This document shows, in pieces, positions 42,875 through 51,390 of a DNA stretch of 64,000 nt. Within the stretch, counting starts at the first letter, position 1. Each line of letters begins with the position of its first letter. The notes under the pieces were generated by a model that saw only the letters and a list, made by a program, of their open reading frames with translations, ran no database searches and was not told where the DNA came from. The position numbers and the translations under genes are program-made. This DNA comes from Limnobacter parvus (lineage in GTDB: Bacteria > Pseudomonadota > Gammaproteobacteria > Burkholderiales > Burkholderiaceae_B): positions 370,602 to 434,601 of the forward strand of contig NZ_JANKHG010000018.1 in assembly GCF_024623725.1 (NCBI RefSeq), read 5' to 3'.

Positions 42875-44769
42875 GCCTGCCACCTTCCCATGCCCTCCAA
42901 TACCAGGCCCCTCGGGCCTTTCACTTCGTCCATGTGCTGGTAGGCCCAATTCAGTGCTGCGCACATTTCGGTTGAAAATTCATTGTCTACCACTGTGTGT
43001 TCCTGCATGAAGTTTTTTGAATTCACCATGGCACGCAGTTCTTGTAGCAAACCGGGTTCATTGATGTAACGCACCACGCCACTCACATAATTTTCAATTG
43101 AATCGGCCACGCAGAATTCAGCCAGTCCCAATGAATCGAGTATGTCGAAATCGCTGCGCGAATGGGGTTCCTTTCCAATCATGCTGACTACTGGCAGCCC
43201 CAGCACCATGCAGTCTACTGTGCTGGTTGCATTGCCAAACGGAAAGGGGCTAAGGGCCAGGTGGTTTTGGTTCAGTAAATTCAAATACGCTTCATAGCCT
43301 GTGCGGCGTGCCACCACGGCGGTGGGGAAATAGCTGTGCAAACGTTTTTCGGTGGACAAATGCCCTACACCATATTCATTGGGGAAGAACATGAAGCGCA
43401 CCGGCTTTGCAGACAAGCGTTCAATTTCCTTCAAGGCGCTGACAAAACCCAAATTGATTTTCATGGCGTTACAAGGCACTGCAATGCAAACAACTGAATC
43501 ATCCAGCACGGCAGGGGGCGGAAGCTTCAGGTCTTTGTGGGCTTCGGCCACGTTGCTGACGCGGCTGTTCAACAGCAACATGTTTTCTGAAACCACGCCT
43601 TCGCCGCCATAGACATTGGGTGTTGCAAACACCACATCCATTTCCGTGCTGTGGCTGGTGGCGGGGTGCCCAAAGCTCATGGCTTGCAAACTGGCCCAGC
43701 GCAAGTTAGCCAGCGAAATACCCCAAGAGCGCATGCCCACACTCATGAACCAGGCAATGTTGGGTGTGCAGCTGTTCAACACGCTTTGCAGGTTCATTTC
43801 TTCTTCGGGCACTTCAATGAATTCATCGAACAGACCGATGGATTGTTCATCCACATCGCCTTTCATCGACACCATGACCATGTAATAGTCGCGCCGCAAT
43901 TCTTTGATCATGGGCGCATACCAACGGTACATGGCGTGCACCGATTTAAAGGTTTCTGCGATCACCGCCATCACTGGTTTGTTGTGGGTGTTGCCCGCAT
44001 GCTTCACGCTGCCCACTGCTTTGGCCTGAATGCCTTTAACCTTGTGAACGCGTTTAAACCAGTTGTTCAGGTGCTTCTTGATGTCGTGCTTGCGCGGCGA
44101 TGTGCTGTAGCTGCACAGCATCCAGATATTCGAAATCAGTGCCCGGTATTGTTCAAGCGGGCGCAGTGCATCGTAGGGGTTGTATTCTTCCAGCAGGAAT
44201 GTGCGGCCTGCATCGCCAGTTACAGTCAGGGGCAAGCGGTCCAGCAACAAACCAATGGCCAGCAAGGCTGCAGTCTCAGAATTTTCAAGGGTCAATTCAA
44301 CCAGGTCGCCAGGTTCAAGATCGCCCACGCCCGCCAAAAGCAGGGCGCGCACCATGGCCGCATTCTCGCTCAAATTCTTGGTTTTTTTCTCATGCGCTTT
44401 GTTCAGCAGCAGCTTAAGCACCGCGCGGTTGCTGTTGTAACCCGATACCTCAAACACATGGCTCATGAAGCGCTTTTGCTTGGTGAGTACCAGCACGCTG
44501 TTCAAGCTCAGGGTGTGTTTCAGGTCGGTCAGCACATTCACATACAGCGCAGCAAACCGAGTACACAGTTCAGTGGTTCCTTGAACGCCCAGTTGCATCA
44601 AGTTGGCATAGGGCTTGTTCTGGCATTCATTCACCAACACTGCAAGCTGGTTGATGGTTAATTCAGGGCTTTGCCGTTGCAGGTACACGCCACTTTCAAT
44701 GGCTTGAAGTTTGCCATCGATTTCATCAAATACCGGTTGAAGTTGTTCTTCCAGGCTGGGTGTGCTCAT
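42871..44769 (-). CDS. GT41/HMW1C-like glycosyltransferase
   Basis: 632 residues. N-terminal helical half resembles the HMW1C AAD domain. The C-terminal Rossmann half has the motif MKINLGF (Lys437, at the position of the UDP-contacting Lys of Actinobacillus HMW1C) and LSPFPFGNATSTVD (Asn513) with LGLPVVSM, which match the nucleotide-sugar loop of HMW1C/OGT-type enzymes. These transfer glucose or galactose to Asn in surface adhesins. No adhesin gene of the usual HMW type is adjacent. ATG 44769 is 14 nt after the oxidoreductase stop. Protein or small-molecule acceptor is unknown. Confidence 0.78.
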   Translation of the reverse strand: MSTPSLEEQLQPVFDEIDGKLQAIESGVYLQRQSPELTINQLAVLVNECQNKPYANLMQLGVQGTTELCTRFAALYVNVLTDLKHTLSLNSVLVLTKQKRFMSHVFEVSGYNSNRAVLKLLLNKAHEKKTKNLSENAAMVRALLLAGVGDLEPGDLVELTLENSETAALLAIGLLLDRLPLTVTGDAGRTFLLEEYNPYDALRPLEQYRALISNIWMLCSYSTSPRKHDIKKHLNNWFKRVHKVKGIQAKAVGSVKHAGNTHNKPVMAVIAETFKSVHAMYRWYAPMIKELRRDYYMVMVSMKGDVDEQSIGLFDEFIEVPEEEMNLQSVLNSCTPNIAWFMSVGMRSWGISLANLRWASLQAMSFGHPATSHSTEMDVVFATPNVYGGEGVVSENMLLLNSRVSNVAEAHKDLKLPPPAVLDDSVVCIAVPCNAMKINLGFVSALKEIERLSAKPVRFMFFPNEYGVGHLSTEKRLHSYFPTAVVARRTGYEAYLNLLNQNHLALSPFPFGNATSTVDCMVLGLPVVSMIGKEPHSRSDFDILDSLGLAEFCVADSIENYVSGVVRYINEPGLLQELRAMVNSKNFMQEHTVVDNEFSTEMCAALNWAYQHMDEVKGPRGLVLEGMGRWQA

Positions 44770-44782
44770 GGGTACAAAACTC

Positions 44783-45904
44783 TCACAATCCAAGTTCAAC
44801 TGCTTGTCCGCTTGCAGACGACTGCGCAATTGCCTGGCTCAGTGCCAAGCCTTCAGCCGCAACGCCGGTGGACAATGTGTAGGTGTTCAATTTTTCATCG
44901 CGCATGGCTTGCGCAATGTCGGCGTAGTAGTTCGCAAACGCTTCGATAAAGCCGGAAGGGTGGCCTGCTTTAAAGCGGTTATAGCGCGGTTGAGCGGTAA
45001 TGTCGCTGCCAGTTGAAATTCGGTCCAGCAGCATTTTGTTGCCAGCTTCGTCGGCAGCTTCAATAATTTCCGGGCTTTCCTGGTGCCATTGCAAACTGCC
45101 CTTGGTACCAAATACACGTATGCGCAAACCATTGCGGTAGCCCAGCACGGCTTTGCCATACCAGGCGTTCACCACCAGGTTGTCGCTGTATCGAATGACA
45201 GCATCCACTTCGTCGATCAGCCCGGGGGCCACGTTGGTGATGGCGCGCTGCCATGCATTCACGGTGTGTGGCGTGTTGCCGCACACGAAGTTCACCAGGC
45301 TGTGCAAGTGCACGAACAGATCAAGCGACACACAGCTGATTTCGCCATCTTCAAGCCGCCAAGCCTGAATGGCGTGGGTTTTGTTTTGGTTGGTCAAGCG
45401 CATATAAGAATCTTGCGGCATTTCCACCATCACTTTGAACACGTGGCCAATCGCGCCGCTTTCCACGCGGCGTTTCATCTCGCGCACAGCCGGGTAGCCG
45501 GTGTAATTGAAAATCGAGAACACCTGAGTGTTGTCAGGCTTTACGCGGGCCAAAAGTTCTTTGCATTCCTGCACATTGGCCAGCAGTGGCTTGTCAGAAA
45601 TAACGCGCAAATTGTGGTCGAGTGCCAAGTGAATGTACTGCGCATGCGACTTGATTGGCGTGGCAATCACCACCGCATCCACTTCGCTGGCCACTGCATC
45701 AATCAGCGCCTCTGCACTGGGGTACAGCTTGTGCGCAGGCACATTGTATTGACGACCCGATTCAGCATTGAATTCCGGGCTGCGGCTGAAGCAGCCCGCC
45801 ACCAGTTCAAATTCATTGTCCATTTTCATGGCGATTTCATGCACGCGGCCCACGGCGGAATTCACGCCGCCGCCAATCATTGCAACTTTGATGGGTTTGT
45901 TCAT
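44783..45904 (-). CDS. Gfo/Idh/MocA-family oxidoreductase
   Basis: 373 residues. N-terminal NAD(P)-binding loop VAMIGGGVNSAVGRVH, then AVVIATPIKSHAQ and ISDKPLLANVQE (family EKP motif as DKP). The C-terminal beta-sheet domain follows. Members oxidise or reduce sugars and inositols, including UDP-sugars on the way to amino sugars. Start ATG 45904 follows AGGA by 9 nt. Next to an aminotransferase, it may supply the keto-sugar (inference). Confidence 0.88.
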   Translation of the reverse strand: MNKPIKVAMIGGGVNSAVGRVHEIAMKMDNEFELVAGCFSRSPEFNAESGRQYNVPAHKLYPSAEALIDAVASEVDAVVIATPIKSHAQYIHLALDHNLRVISDKPLLANVQECKELLARVKPDNTQVFSIFNYTGYPAVREMKRRVESGAIGHVFKVMVEMPQDSYMRLTNQNKTHAIQAWRLEDGEISCVSLDLFVHLHSLVNFVCGNTPHTVNAWQRAITNVAPGLIDEVDAVIRYSDNLVVNAWYGKAVLGYRNGLRIRVFGTKGSLQWHQESPEIIEAADEAGNKMLLDRISTGSDITAQPRYNRFKAGHPSGFIEAFANYYADIAQAMRDEKLNTYTLSTGVAAEGLALSQAIAQSSASGQAVELGL

Positions 45905-45928
45905 GTTCGATTTCCTTTGCATGCGGCT

Positions 45929-47086
45929 TCAACCATTGAAGGAGTAAAGCCGACGCTGTGTGGCGTGGCTGGCCAGGGTTTGCAGTTCGGCTGCATTCGT
46001 GCAGCGTGCAAACAGCAGGGCCATTCGACCCGCCGGGCTTGGGGCGATCAAGTCGCCCGTGCTGGCAATCGGCACCCAGCGTTCCATGTGAACAGGGTAA
46101 TGAAAGTGCAGGTGCTGCAACAGCCCTTCGTGTGGCAGGGTCAGGGTGTGGCGCAAAATGAATTGTTGCTTCAACGGCCCAGAAACCGCCCTTTGCCCCA
46201 AAAAACCTTTTGCATAACTGGCCACATACGGAAAGCCAGTGGAAAGCTCGATCAGTTGGCTGTACAAGTCGCCGGGGCAGCGGCGGGTAATTTCAACCAG
46301 CCAGAATTTGTCGCCTCGCAATAAAAACTGCGTGTGTACCAAACCATCACACAGGCGCAGGCTTTGCGCCAGGTGTTCAATTTCACGGCGAACACGGGTA
46401 TGTACTTCCATCGGGAAGTCGATGGCCAGGTGGCTGGTGTCGACCACAAAGCGATTGGCTGAACCATGTTCAATCACGATGAAGTCTTGCACCATACGGC
46501 CATTCACCACGAATGCCGAATGGCTGTACAACTGGCCTTCAACGTATTCTTCGACCAGGCAGTCGCCGCTTTTCGATTCCGCTTTGGCAGCTGCAACGGC
46601 TGCTCGCAATTGTCCACCTTCGCCCGCTTGAACCACAGCAATGCCACGGCCGCTGTAGGCGTCGACGGGTTTTACAATCACCGCGCAGGCGGGTGTTTCA
46701 TCATTGCCGAACACACGCGGCACCGACAAGCCTTCACGCTGCGCGTAGCTTCTGAATTTCTGTTTGTGATTGATTGTTTCTGTGGCTTCCAGTCGGTCTA
46801 TGCCCGGAAAATGCAGGGTTTCTGAAACCTCGGCACACGAATAATAGGAGCGGTCGTTGCAGCCGGGCACCAGGTATTCGATGCCCTGCACGGTGCACAA
46901 ATCGGCCAGCGCAGCCGGGTTTGAATAATCCAATGGGTGGTAACCAGGCGTGGCCTTGGCCAAAAAATCAGTCGGCTTGCCGCCTGCGAACAACACCGTG
47001 TGGCCGGCATTACGCAGGTAATTCAGAATGGGGCCTGATGAGAAATTGGTGTCAACCAACAGCACTTTAGCCACGGCTGGCCTCAT
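45929..47086 (-). CDS. ATP-grasp domain protein
   Basis: 385 residues. ATP-grasp core with VIVKPVDAYSGRGIAVV (ATP Lys and Gly loop), CLVEEYVEGQLYSHSAF and LVEITRRCPGDLY (metal ligands). N-terminal pre-ATP-grasp domain begins VLLVDTNFSSGPILNYLR. These enzymes activate a carboxylate and join it to an amine or thiol. Beside an aminotransferase, it may couple an amino acid to an amino sugar (inference). ATG 47086 overlaps the upstream stop by 20 nt; a GTG 12 nt in is an alternative. Confidence 0.85.
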   Translation of the reverse strand: MRPAVAKVLLVDTNFSSGPILNYLRNAGHTVLFAGGKPTDFLAKATPGYHPLDYSNPAALADLCTVQGIEYLVPGCNDRSYYSCAEVSETLHFPGIDRLEATETINHKQKFRSYAQREGLSVPRVFGNDETPACAVIVKPVDAYSGRGIAVVQAGEGGQLRAAVAAAKAESKSGDCLVEEYVEGQLYSHSAFVVNGRMVQDFIVIEHGSANRFVVDTSHLAIDFPMEVHTRVRREIEHLAQSLRLCDGLVHTQFLLRGDKFWLVEITRRCPGDLYSQLIELSTGFPYVASYAKGFLGQRAVSGPLKQQFILRHTLTLPHEGLLQHLHFHYPVHMERWVPIASTGDLIAPSPAGRMALLFARCTNAAELQTLASHATQRRLYSFNG

Positions 47087-48185
47087 CGATGATCACGCAA
47101 ATACGGGCCACGTCTTCAAGTGCCAGGTCGGGGTAAATCGGCAGGCAAAGCACTTGCTCTGCGGCTTTGTGAGCATTGGGCAAGCGCTTTGGTGCTGCCG
47201 AGGGCAGGCCGCGGTACATGGGCATGCTGCTAATCAGCGGGAAGAAGTATCGGCGGCCGTTCACGCCGTGTTCTTGTAGCCTTGTGTACAGCGCATCGCG
47301 TGAAATCGGGTAATGCGCATTCACAAAAATCGGAAAGTAAGCGGCATTCCATTCTACGTTTTCTGGCACAGCCATGTGTTCAATCCCGGGTACGTTGGCC
47401 AGCAGTTCGCGGTACAGGGCTTGAATGTGACGGCGTTTGGCAATCGATTCATCCACATATTTCAATTGCAACATGCCCATGGCGGCATTCAGCTCGCTCA
47501 TCTTGCCGTTGATGCCGGGGGCCATCACGGTGACTTCATCGGCGAAGCCGAAGTTCTTCAGGTAATCAATGCGCTGTTTGGTTTTTGCATCTTTGCAAAT
47601 AATTGCGCCGCCTTCAAAGGTGTTGAACACCTTGGTGGCGTGCAGGCTAAGCACCGACAAATCGCCCGCATTCAAAATGCTCTCGCCGTTTTGCTTCACG
47701 CCAAAAGCGTGCGCAGCATCGTAAATCACCTTCAGGCCATACACATCGGCAATACGCTGAATTTCCTCTGTGTTGGTGGGCAGGCCATAGCAATGCACTG
47801 GCAAAATTGCACTGGTTTTCGGGGTAATGGCTTCTTCAATTCGGCGGGGGTCCAGGTTCAGGGTCACCGGGTCGACATCGACAAACACCGGTTCCAGGTC
47901 ATTCCACAACAAGGAATGGCTGGTGCACACGAAAGAATAGGGGGTGGTGATGACTTCGCCTTGAATGCGCAGGGCTTTCAAGGCGGTCATCAGGGCAATG
48001 GTGCCGTTGCAGAACAGGGCGAGGTGTGGCACACCCAAATATTCACACAGCGCTTTTTCAAGTTGCTGGTGAAAGGGGCCATTGTTGGTCAGGGTTTTGC
48101 TGTCCCAAATCTGTTCCAGGTAGGGAATGAACTCCGCGAGTGGCGGCAGCGCAGGCTGCGTCACAAAAATTTTCCGATTGTCCAT
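47067..48185 (-). CDS. DegT/DnrJ/EryC1/StrS sugar aminotransferase
   Basis: 372 residues, PLP-dependent sugar aminotransferase. Catalytic Lys185 (SLHATKVFNTFEGG), PLP-pairing Asp156 (YDAAHAFG) and the FCNGTIALM loop. Best resemblance is to VioA/FdtB-type enzymes acting on dTDP-keto sugars. First gene of the operon. ATG 48185 is preceded by AAAGG; the in-frame TTG at 48191 is less likely. Sugar identity is not determined. Confidence 0.88.
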   Translation of the reverse strand: MDNRKIFVTQPALPPLAEFIPYLEQIWDSKTLTNNGPFHQQLEKALCEYLGVPHLALFCNGTIALMTALKALRIQGEVITTPYSFVCTSHSLLWNDLEPVFVDVDPVTLNLDPRRIEEAITPKTSAILPVHCYGLPTNTEEIQRIADVYGLKVIYDAAHAFGVKQNGESILNAGDLSVLSLHATKVFNTFEGGAIICKDAKTKQRIDYLKNFGFADEVTVMAPGINGKMSELNAAMGMLQLKYVDESIAKRRHIQALYRELLANVPGIEHMAVPENVEWNAAYFPIFVNAHYPISRDALYTRLQEHGVNGRRYFFPLISSMPMYRGLPSAAPKRLPNAHKAAEQVLCLPIYPDLALEDVARICVIIDEASRG

Positions 48186-48393
48186 ACCCAAGCCTTTCTA
48201 TTTGATTTTCTTCATTATCAAGGCAAGCAGGCGCAATCATTTGTTAAATATCAGCCCTCTTTCCCCTTCAGAAAAATGTTTTCCCCCGTTCAGGCTTGCT
48301 ATAGTGGCGCATTGAAATGCACCCAACAATGGCTTGCTCCGTTGTGTTTGGGGCGTTTTCCACCTGTTTTTGACCAATTTTCAGGAATTCACC

Positions 48394-49239
48394 ATGTTTG
48401 TTGCCGGCGACGGTGTGGGTTGGCTTGAGGCCATCGTGTTGGGTTTAATCCAGGGCCTCACCGAGTTTTTGCCAATTTCATCGAGTGCGCACTTGCGCAT
48501 CATCGGCCCCATGCTGCCTTCCGGGCTCGACCCCGGCGCGGCATTCACCGCGATCACCCAACTTGGCACTGAACTGGCGGTGATGGTGTACTTCCGGCAC
48601 GACATTGCTCGAATATTCCTGGCTTGGTGTGCCTCGTTCAAACGAAACACTCCTTTCAATCCAGATGCCCGTCTAGGTTGGCTGGTGATTGTGGGCACAT
48701 TTCCGATTGCTGTCTTGGGCTTGTTGTTTCAAGACCTTATCGAAACCTACCTGCGCAACCTCTACCTAACGGCCATCATGCTGATTGTGTTCGGCTTGAT
48801 ACTGGGGCTTGCCGACAAAGTGGGCAAGCGCCAAACCGAGCTGCGTGAAATGACCTGGCGTGACGGTATTTTGTTTGGTTTTGCACAGGCACTGGCTTTG
48901 ATTCCCGGCGTAAGCCGCTCGGGCGGCACCATCACGGCAGGTTTGCTAATGGGCTATACCCGCGAGGCCGCAGCACGCTATTCATTTCTGTTGGCAGTGC
49001 CTGCGGTGTTTGCTTCTGGCTTCTACCAGTTGTACAAAAGTTGGGGTGTTGCAGGCCCTGTTAGCCCGGCCAATACGGCCTTGGCCACTTTTGTGGCTTT
49101 TTTCGTCGGTTATGCTGTCATTATCTGGTTTTTGAAAATAGTCAGCACACGTGGTTATGGCCTTTTTGTGGGTTACCGTGTGGTCTTGGGTTTCGTGGTG
49201 TTGGGCCTGTTGACGGCCGGGGTTTTGCAGCCCCTTTAA
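48394..49239 (+). CDS. uppP: Undecaprenyl-diphosphatase UppP (BacA)
   Basis: 281 residues, about eight membrane segments. It dephosphorylates undecaprenyl pyrophosphate to recycle the lipid carrier for peptidoglycan and surface glycans, and gives bacitracin resistance. Family motifs: [18 protein letters not shown] (Glu/Ser active-site region), [10 protein letters not shown] and the VPAVFAS helix. ATG 48394 has CAGGAA 8 nt upstream. A TATAGT -10-like box lies at 48300-48305. Divergent from the glycosyl operon, consistent with but not proof of a shared role. Confidence 0.93.
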   Translation: MFVAGDGVGWLEAIVLGLIQGLTEFLPISSSAHLRIIGPMLPSGLDPGAAFTAITQLGTELAVMVYFRHDIARIFLAWCASFKRNTPFNPDARLGWLVIVGTFPIAVLGLLFQDLIETYLRNLYLTAIMLIVFGLILGLADKVGKRQTELREMTWRDGILFGFAQALALIPGVSRSGGTITAGLLMGYTREAAARYSFLLAVPAVFASGFYQLYKSWGVAGPVSPANTALATFVAFFVGYAVIIWFLKIVSTRGYGLFVGYRVVLGFVVLGLLTAGVLQPL

Positions 49240-49257
49240 GCAGTTCAAGGATGTGGC

Positions 49258-50637
49258 ATGCAGGTGTTGTGGTTCAAACGGGATTTGCGTTTAAGCGACC
49301 ACCTGCCGCTGTTTGAAGCCATGCGCAATGCCAAGCACCAAGGTTTGGTGCTGCCCCTTTATATTCACGAACCCAGCCAAATTGCAGATGCACACACAGC
49401 GCGCCAGCACCAGTTGTTTGTGCATGAATGCCTGGACGACCTGCAACAGCAGTTTGAACAGGTGGGTGGTTACCTGCATGAAGAACTGGGCGAAGCCGTT
49501 GAAGTGTTGGCGGCATTGCATGCACAATTCAAATTCACCCACCTTTGGGCACACCAGGAAACCACCCAGCTTGCGCAGTACAAGCGCGACCAAGCGGTGG
49601 CGGCGTGGTGCAAAAGCATGGGCGTGGCATTCATGGAATTGCCGCAGAACAATGTGCAACGAAACACCTTCATGGCCAATCCGTTTGCCGAGAAAGTGAA
49701 CTTCCAAACCTACCTGGACCGTGCCGCACAAGAGGAAATCAAAAACCCGGCTGGGCGAAATTTGCAGGCCTTTTTCGCACCCAAACCCCCGAACGGATTG
49801 AACCGCGCCAAGGTGCCACATGCGGCAGGGGAAGACAAACCCTTGCGCCTTAAAGGCGGGCGGGCGCAGGCCCGTGCGGTGGCCGCGAAATTCTTCACCC
49901 CGGCAAAGCTTAAAAGTTATCCGTTTTCCATCTCGAGCCCCTTGAAGGCATGGAATGGTTGTTCACGCCTCTCGCCTTATTTGGCTTACGGCGTGGTCAG
50001 CGACCGGGAAGTGTTGCAAAAACTGAACGCATTGGTGAATACCGTGCATGGTCAAAACGACGCGTATTTGATTACCAAGGTGGAAGACGCAGCCCGGTTT
50101 TTTGTCGAAAGGCTGATTTGGCGGCAGGGCTATTTTCAGCAATTCGAGAACCACACGGGTCTGGAAACCGATGCGTTTTATGCCGAAGAACCGGTTGAAA
50201 CGAACGAAGAATTTCTGCTTGCGTGGCAACAAGGGCGAACCGGATTTGCTTACATTGACGCGCTTCAACGTTTCCTGGGCCAAACCGGTTGGCTGAACAT
50301 GCGGGCGCGGGCCACACTGGTTTCATTCGCTTGCGTGCAACTTGGCCTGCCCTGGCAACCAGTGGCCCTGTATTTGGCGCAGCAGTTTCTTGATTTCGAA
50401 CCTGCCATTCACTACGGGCAGGTGCGAATTGCTTCAGGCACCAGCCATTTTTCGCAAATGCTGGTCTACGACCCTGTGAAGCAACAGCTTGAGCAAGACC
50501 CCAAGGGTGAGTTCATCAAGCGTTGGCTGCCTGAATTTGGCACGCCTGCCTATCCGTCACCCATTGTTGAAAATGCAGAATCGTTGAAGCTTGGCAAAGC
50601 GCGGCTGCATGCCATGCGGCAAAGCCGGCTGGTTTAA
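49258..50637 (+). CDS. Cryptochrome/photolyase family protein
   Basis: 459 residues. N-terminal antenna domain (VLWFKRDLRLSDHLPLFEA) and C-terminal FAD-binding helical domain: SRLSPYLAYGVVS, ERLIWRQGYFQQF, WLNMRARATLVSF and DFEPAIHYGQVR before RIASGTSH. The last block replaces the NNGGWQW of classical CPD photolyases. That form is shared by a recognised group of FAD-binding photolyase-like proteins. CPD repair versus photoreceptor function cannot be settled. 18 nt after uppP. Its stop overlaps the convergent TetR stop by 4 nt. Confidence 0.88.
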   Translation: MQVLWFKRDLRLSDHLPLFEAMRNAKHQGLVLPLYIHEPSQIADAHTARQHQLFVHECLDDLQQQFEQVGGYLHEELGEAVEVLAALHAQFKFTHLWAHQETTQLAQYKRDQAVAAWCKSMGVAFMELPQNNVQRNTFMANPFAEKVNFQTYLDRAAQEEIKNPAGRNLQAFFAPKPPNGLNRAKVPHAAGEDKPLRLKGGRAQARAVAAKFFTPAKLKSYPFSISSPLKAWNGCSRLSPYLAYGVVSDREVLQKLNALVNTVHGQNDAYLITKVEDAARFFVERLIWRQGYFQQFENHTGLETDAFYAEEPVETNEEFLLAWQQGRTGFAYIDALQRFLGQTGWLNMRARATLVSFACVQLGLPWQPVALYLAQQFLDFEPAIHYGQVRIASGTSHFSQMLVYDPVKQQLEQDPKGEFIKRWLPEFGTPAYPSPIVENAESLKLGKARLHAMRQSRLV

Positions 50638-51290
50638 TTGCCCTTTAACCCAGCACTGACATAGTCGTGAAACAACCGGCGCATTTCCTTTGGGCCACCT
50701 GCTTGTGAAAGAAAGGGGCGCAACGTTTCATCGTGCATCACCATGGAAAAGTCAGCCAAACCGTGAATTGCCGTATTCACTGCCAAGTGTATTTTGAATC
50801 GCAGTTGGGTTTCTGAATATTGCGGCAATATTTCCTGCATGGTGGGTGAAAACACAGCCATGTAAGGGTTGAAAAATCGTGTCAGGAAACCTTGACCTTG
50901 CTCGCCGGTTTGCCAAGTCAAGCGCGATAAAAACTGTATGCAAATGGCGCCGGTTTCCCCGCTGGCAAACAGTTTCAGGAAAGGATCAAAAATCAGTTCG
51001 CTCAGGCGAGTCCACTCTTTGTATTCAGGCTTACCAAGCGCAAACTCAGCATGCGCCTGTCTGCAATACACGTCCAGTTGGGCATTCACAAAATCCACCA
51101 CCTCTTCCACCAGCTTTTCTTTTGACTTGAAGTGGTAGTGCACCGCAGAGCGGTTGTGCTGGCCGGAACGCTGCCGTATTTTGCTCAGCGTGACTCCCTC
51201 AATGCCGTGCTGGGCAAATTCATTCAAGGCAATCCGTAGCAGCTGTTCGCGAGTATCAATAACAGGTGTGAATTCTGCAGCTTGATTCAT
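50634..51290 (-). CDS. TetR/AcrR-family transcriptional regulator
   Basis: 218 residues. N-terminal TetR helix-turn-helix (LLRIALNEFAQHGIEGVTLSKI, HYHFKSKEKLVEEVV). The ligand domain has Cys and Trp-rich helices of no clear ligand class. Divergent from the lipoprotein/DUF1329 pair, with a perfect ATTAATAC/GTATTAAT operator between. Its own ATG 51290 is 37 nt from that site, so it probably represses itself and the pair. Confidence 0.9.
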   Translation of the reverse strand: MNQAAEFTPVIDTREQLLRIALNEFAQHGIEGVTLSKIRQRSGQHNRSAVHYHFKSKEKLVEEVVDFVNAQLDVYCRQAHAEFALGKPEYKEWTRLSELIFDPFLKLFASGETGAICIQFLSRLTWQTGEQGQGFLTRFFNPYMAVFSPTMQEILPQYSETQLRFKIHLAVNTAIHGLADFSMVMHDETLRPFLSQAGGPKEMRRLFHDYVSAGLKGN

Positions 51291-51326
51291 GTGCTTGTTT
51301 TTGTGAGTAATTTTGTTCTTGCCTGT

Positions 51327-51346
51327 ATTAATACCTTCGTATTAAT
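51327..51346. promoter_or_regulatory. TetR-type operator
   Basis: Perfect 8-bp inverted repeat ATTAATAC-CTTC-GTATTAAT in the divergent gap. TTGCCT at 51319-51324 and TTAATC at 51342-51347 (17-nt spacing) make a plausible promoter for the lipoprotein gene, which the repressor would cover. Confidence 0.72.
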
Positions 51347-51390
51347 CTAGAGTGATTAAAAACACTATAACTACAAATCAGGAGACATGC

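Noticed and set aside
47313-48428. 371-codon plus-strand frame opposite the aminotransferase gene
   Set aside because: Antisense shadow of a confidently assigned PLP enzyme; no ribosome-binding site or homology.
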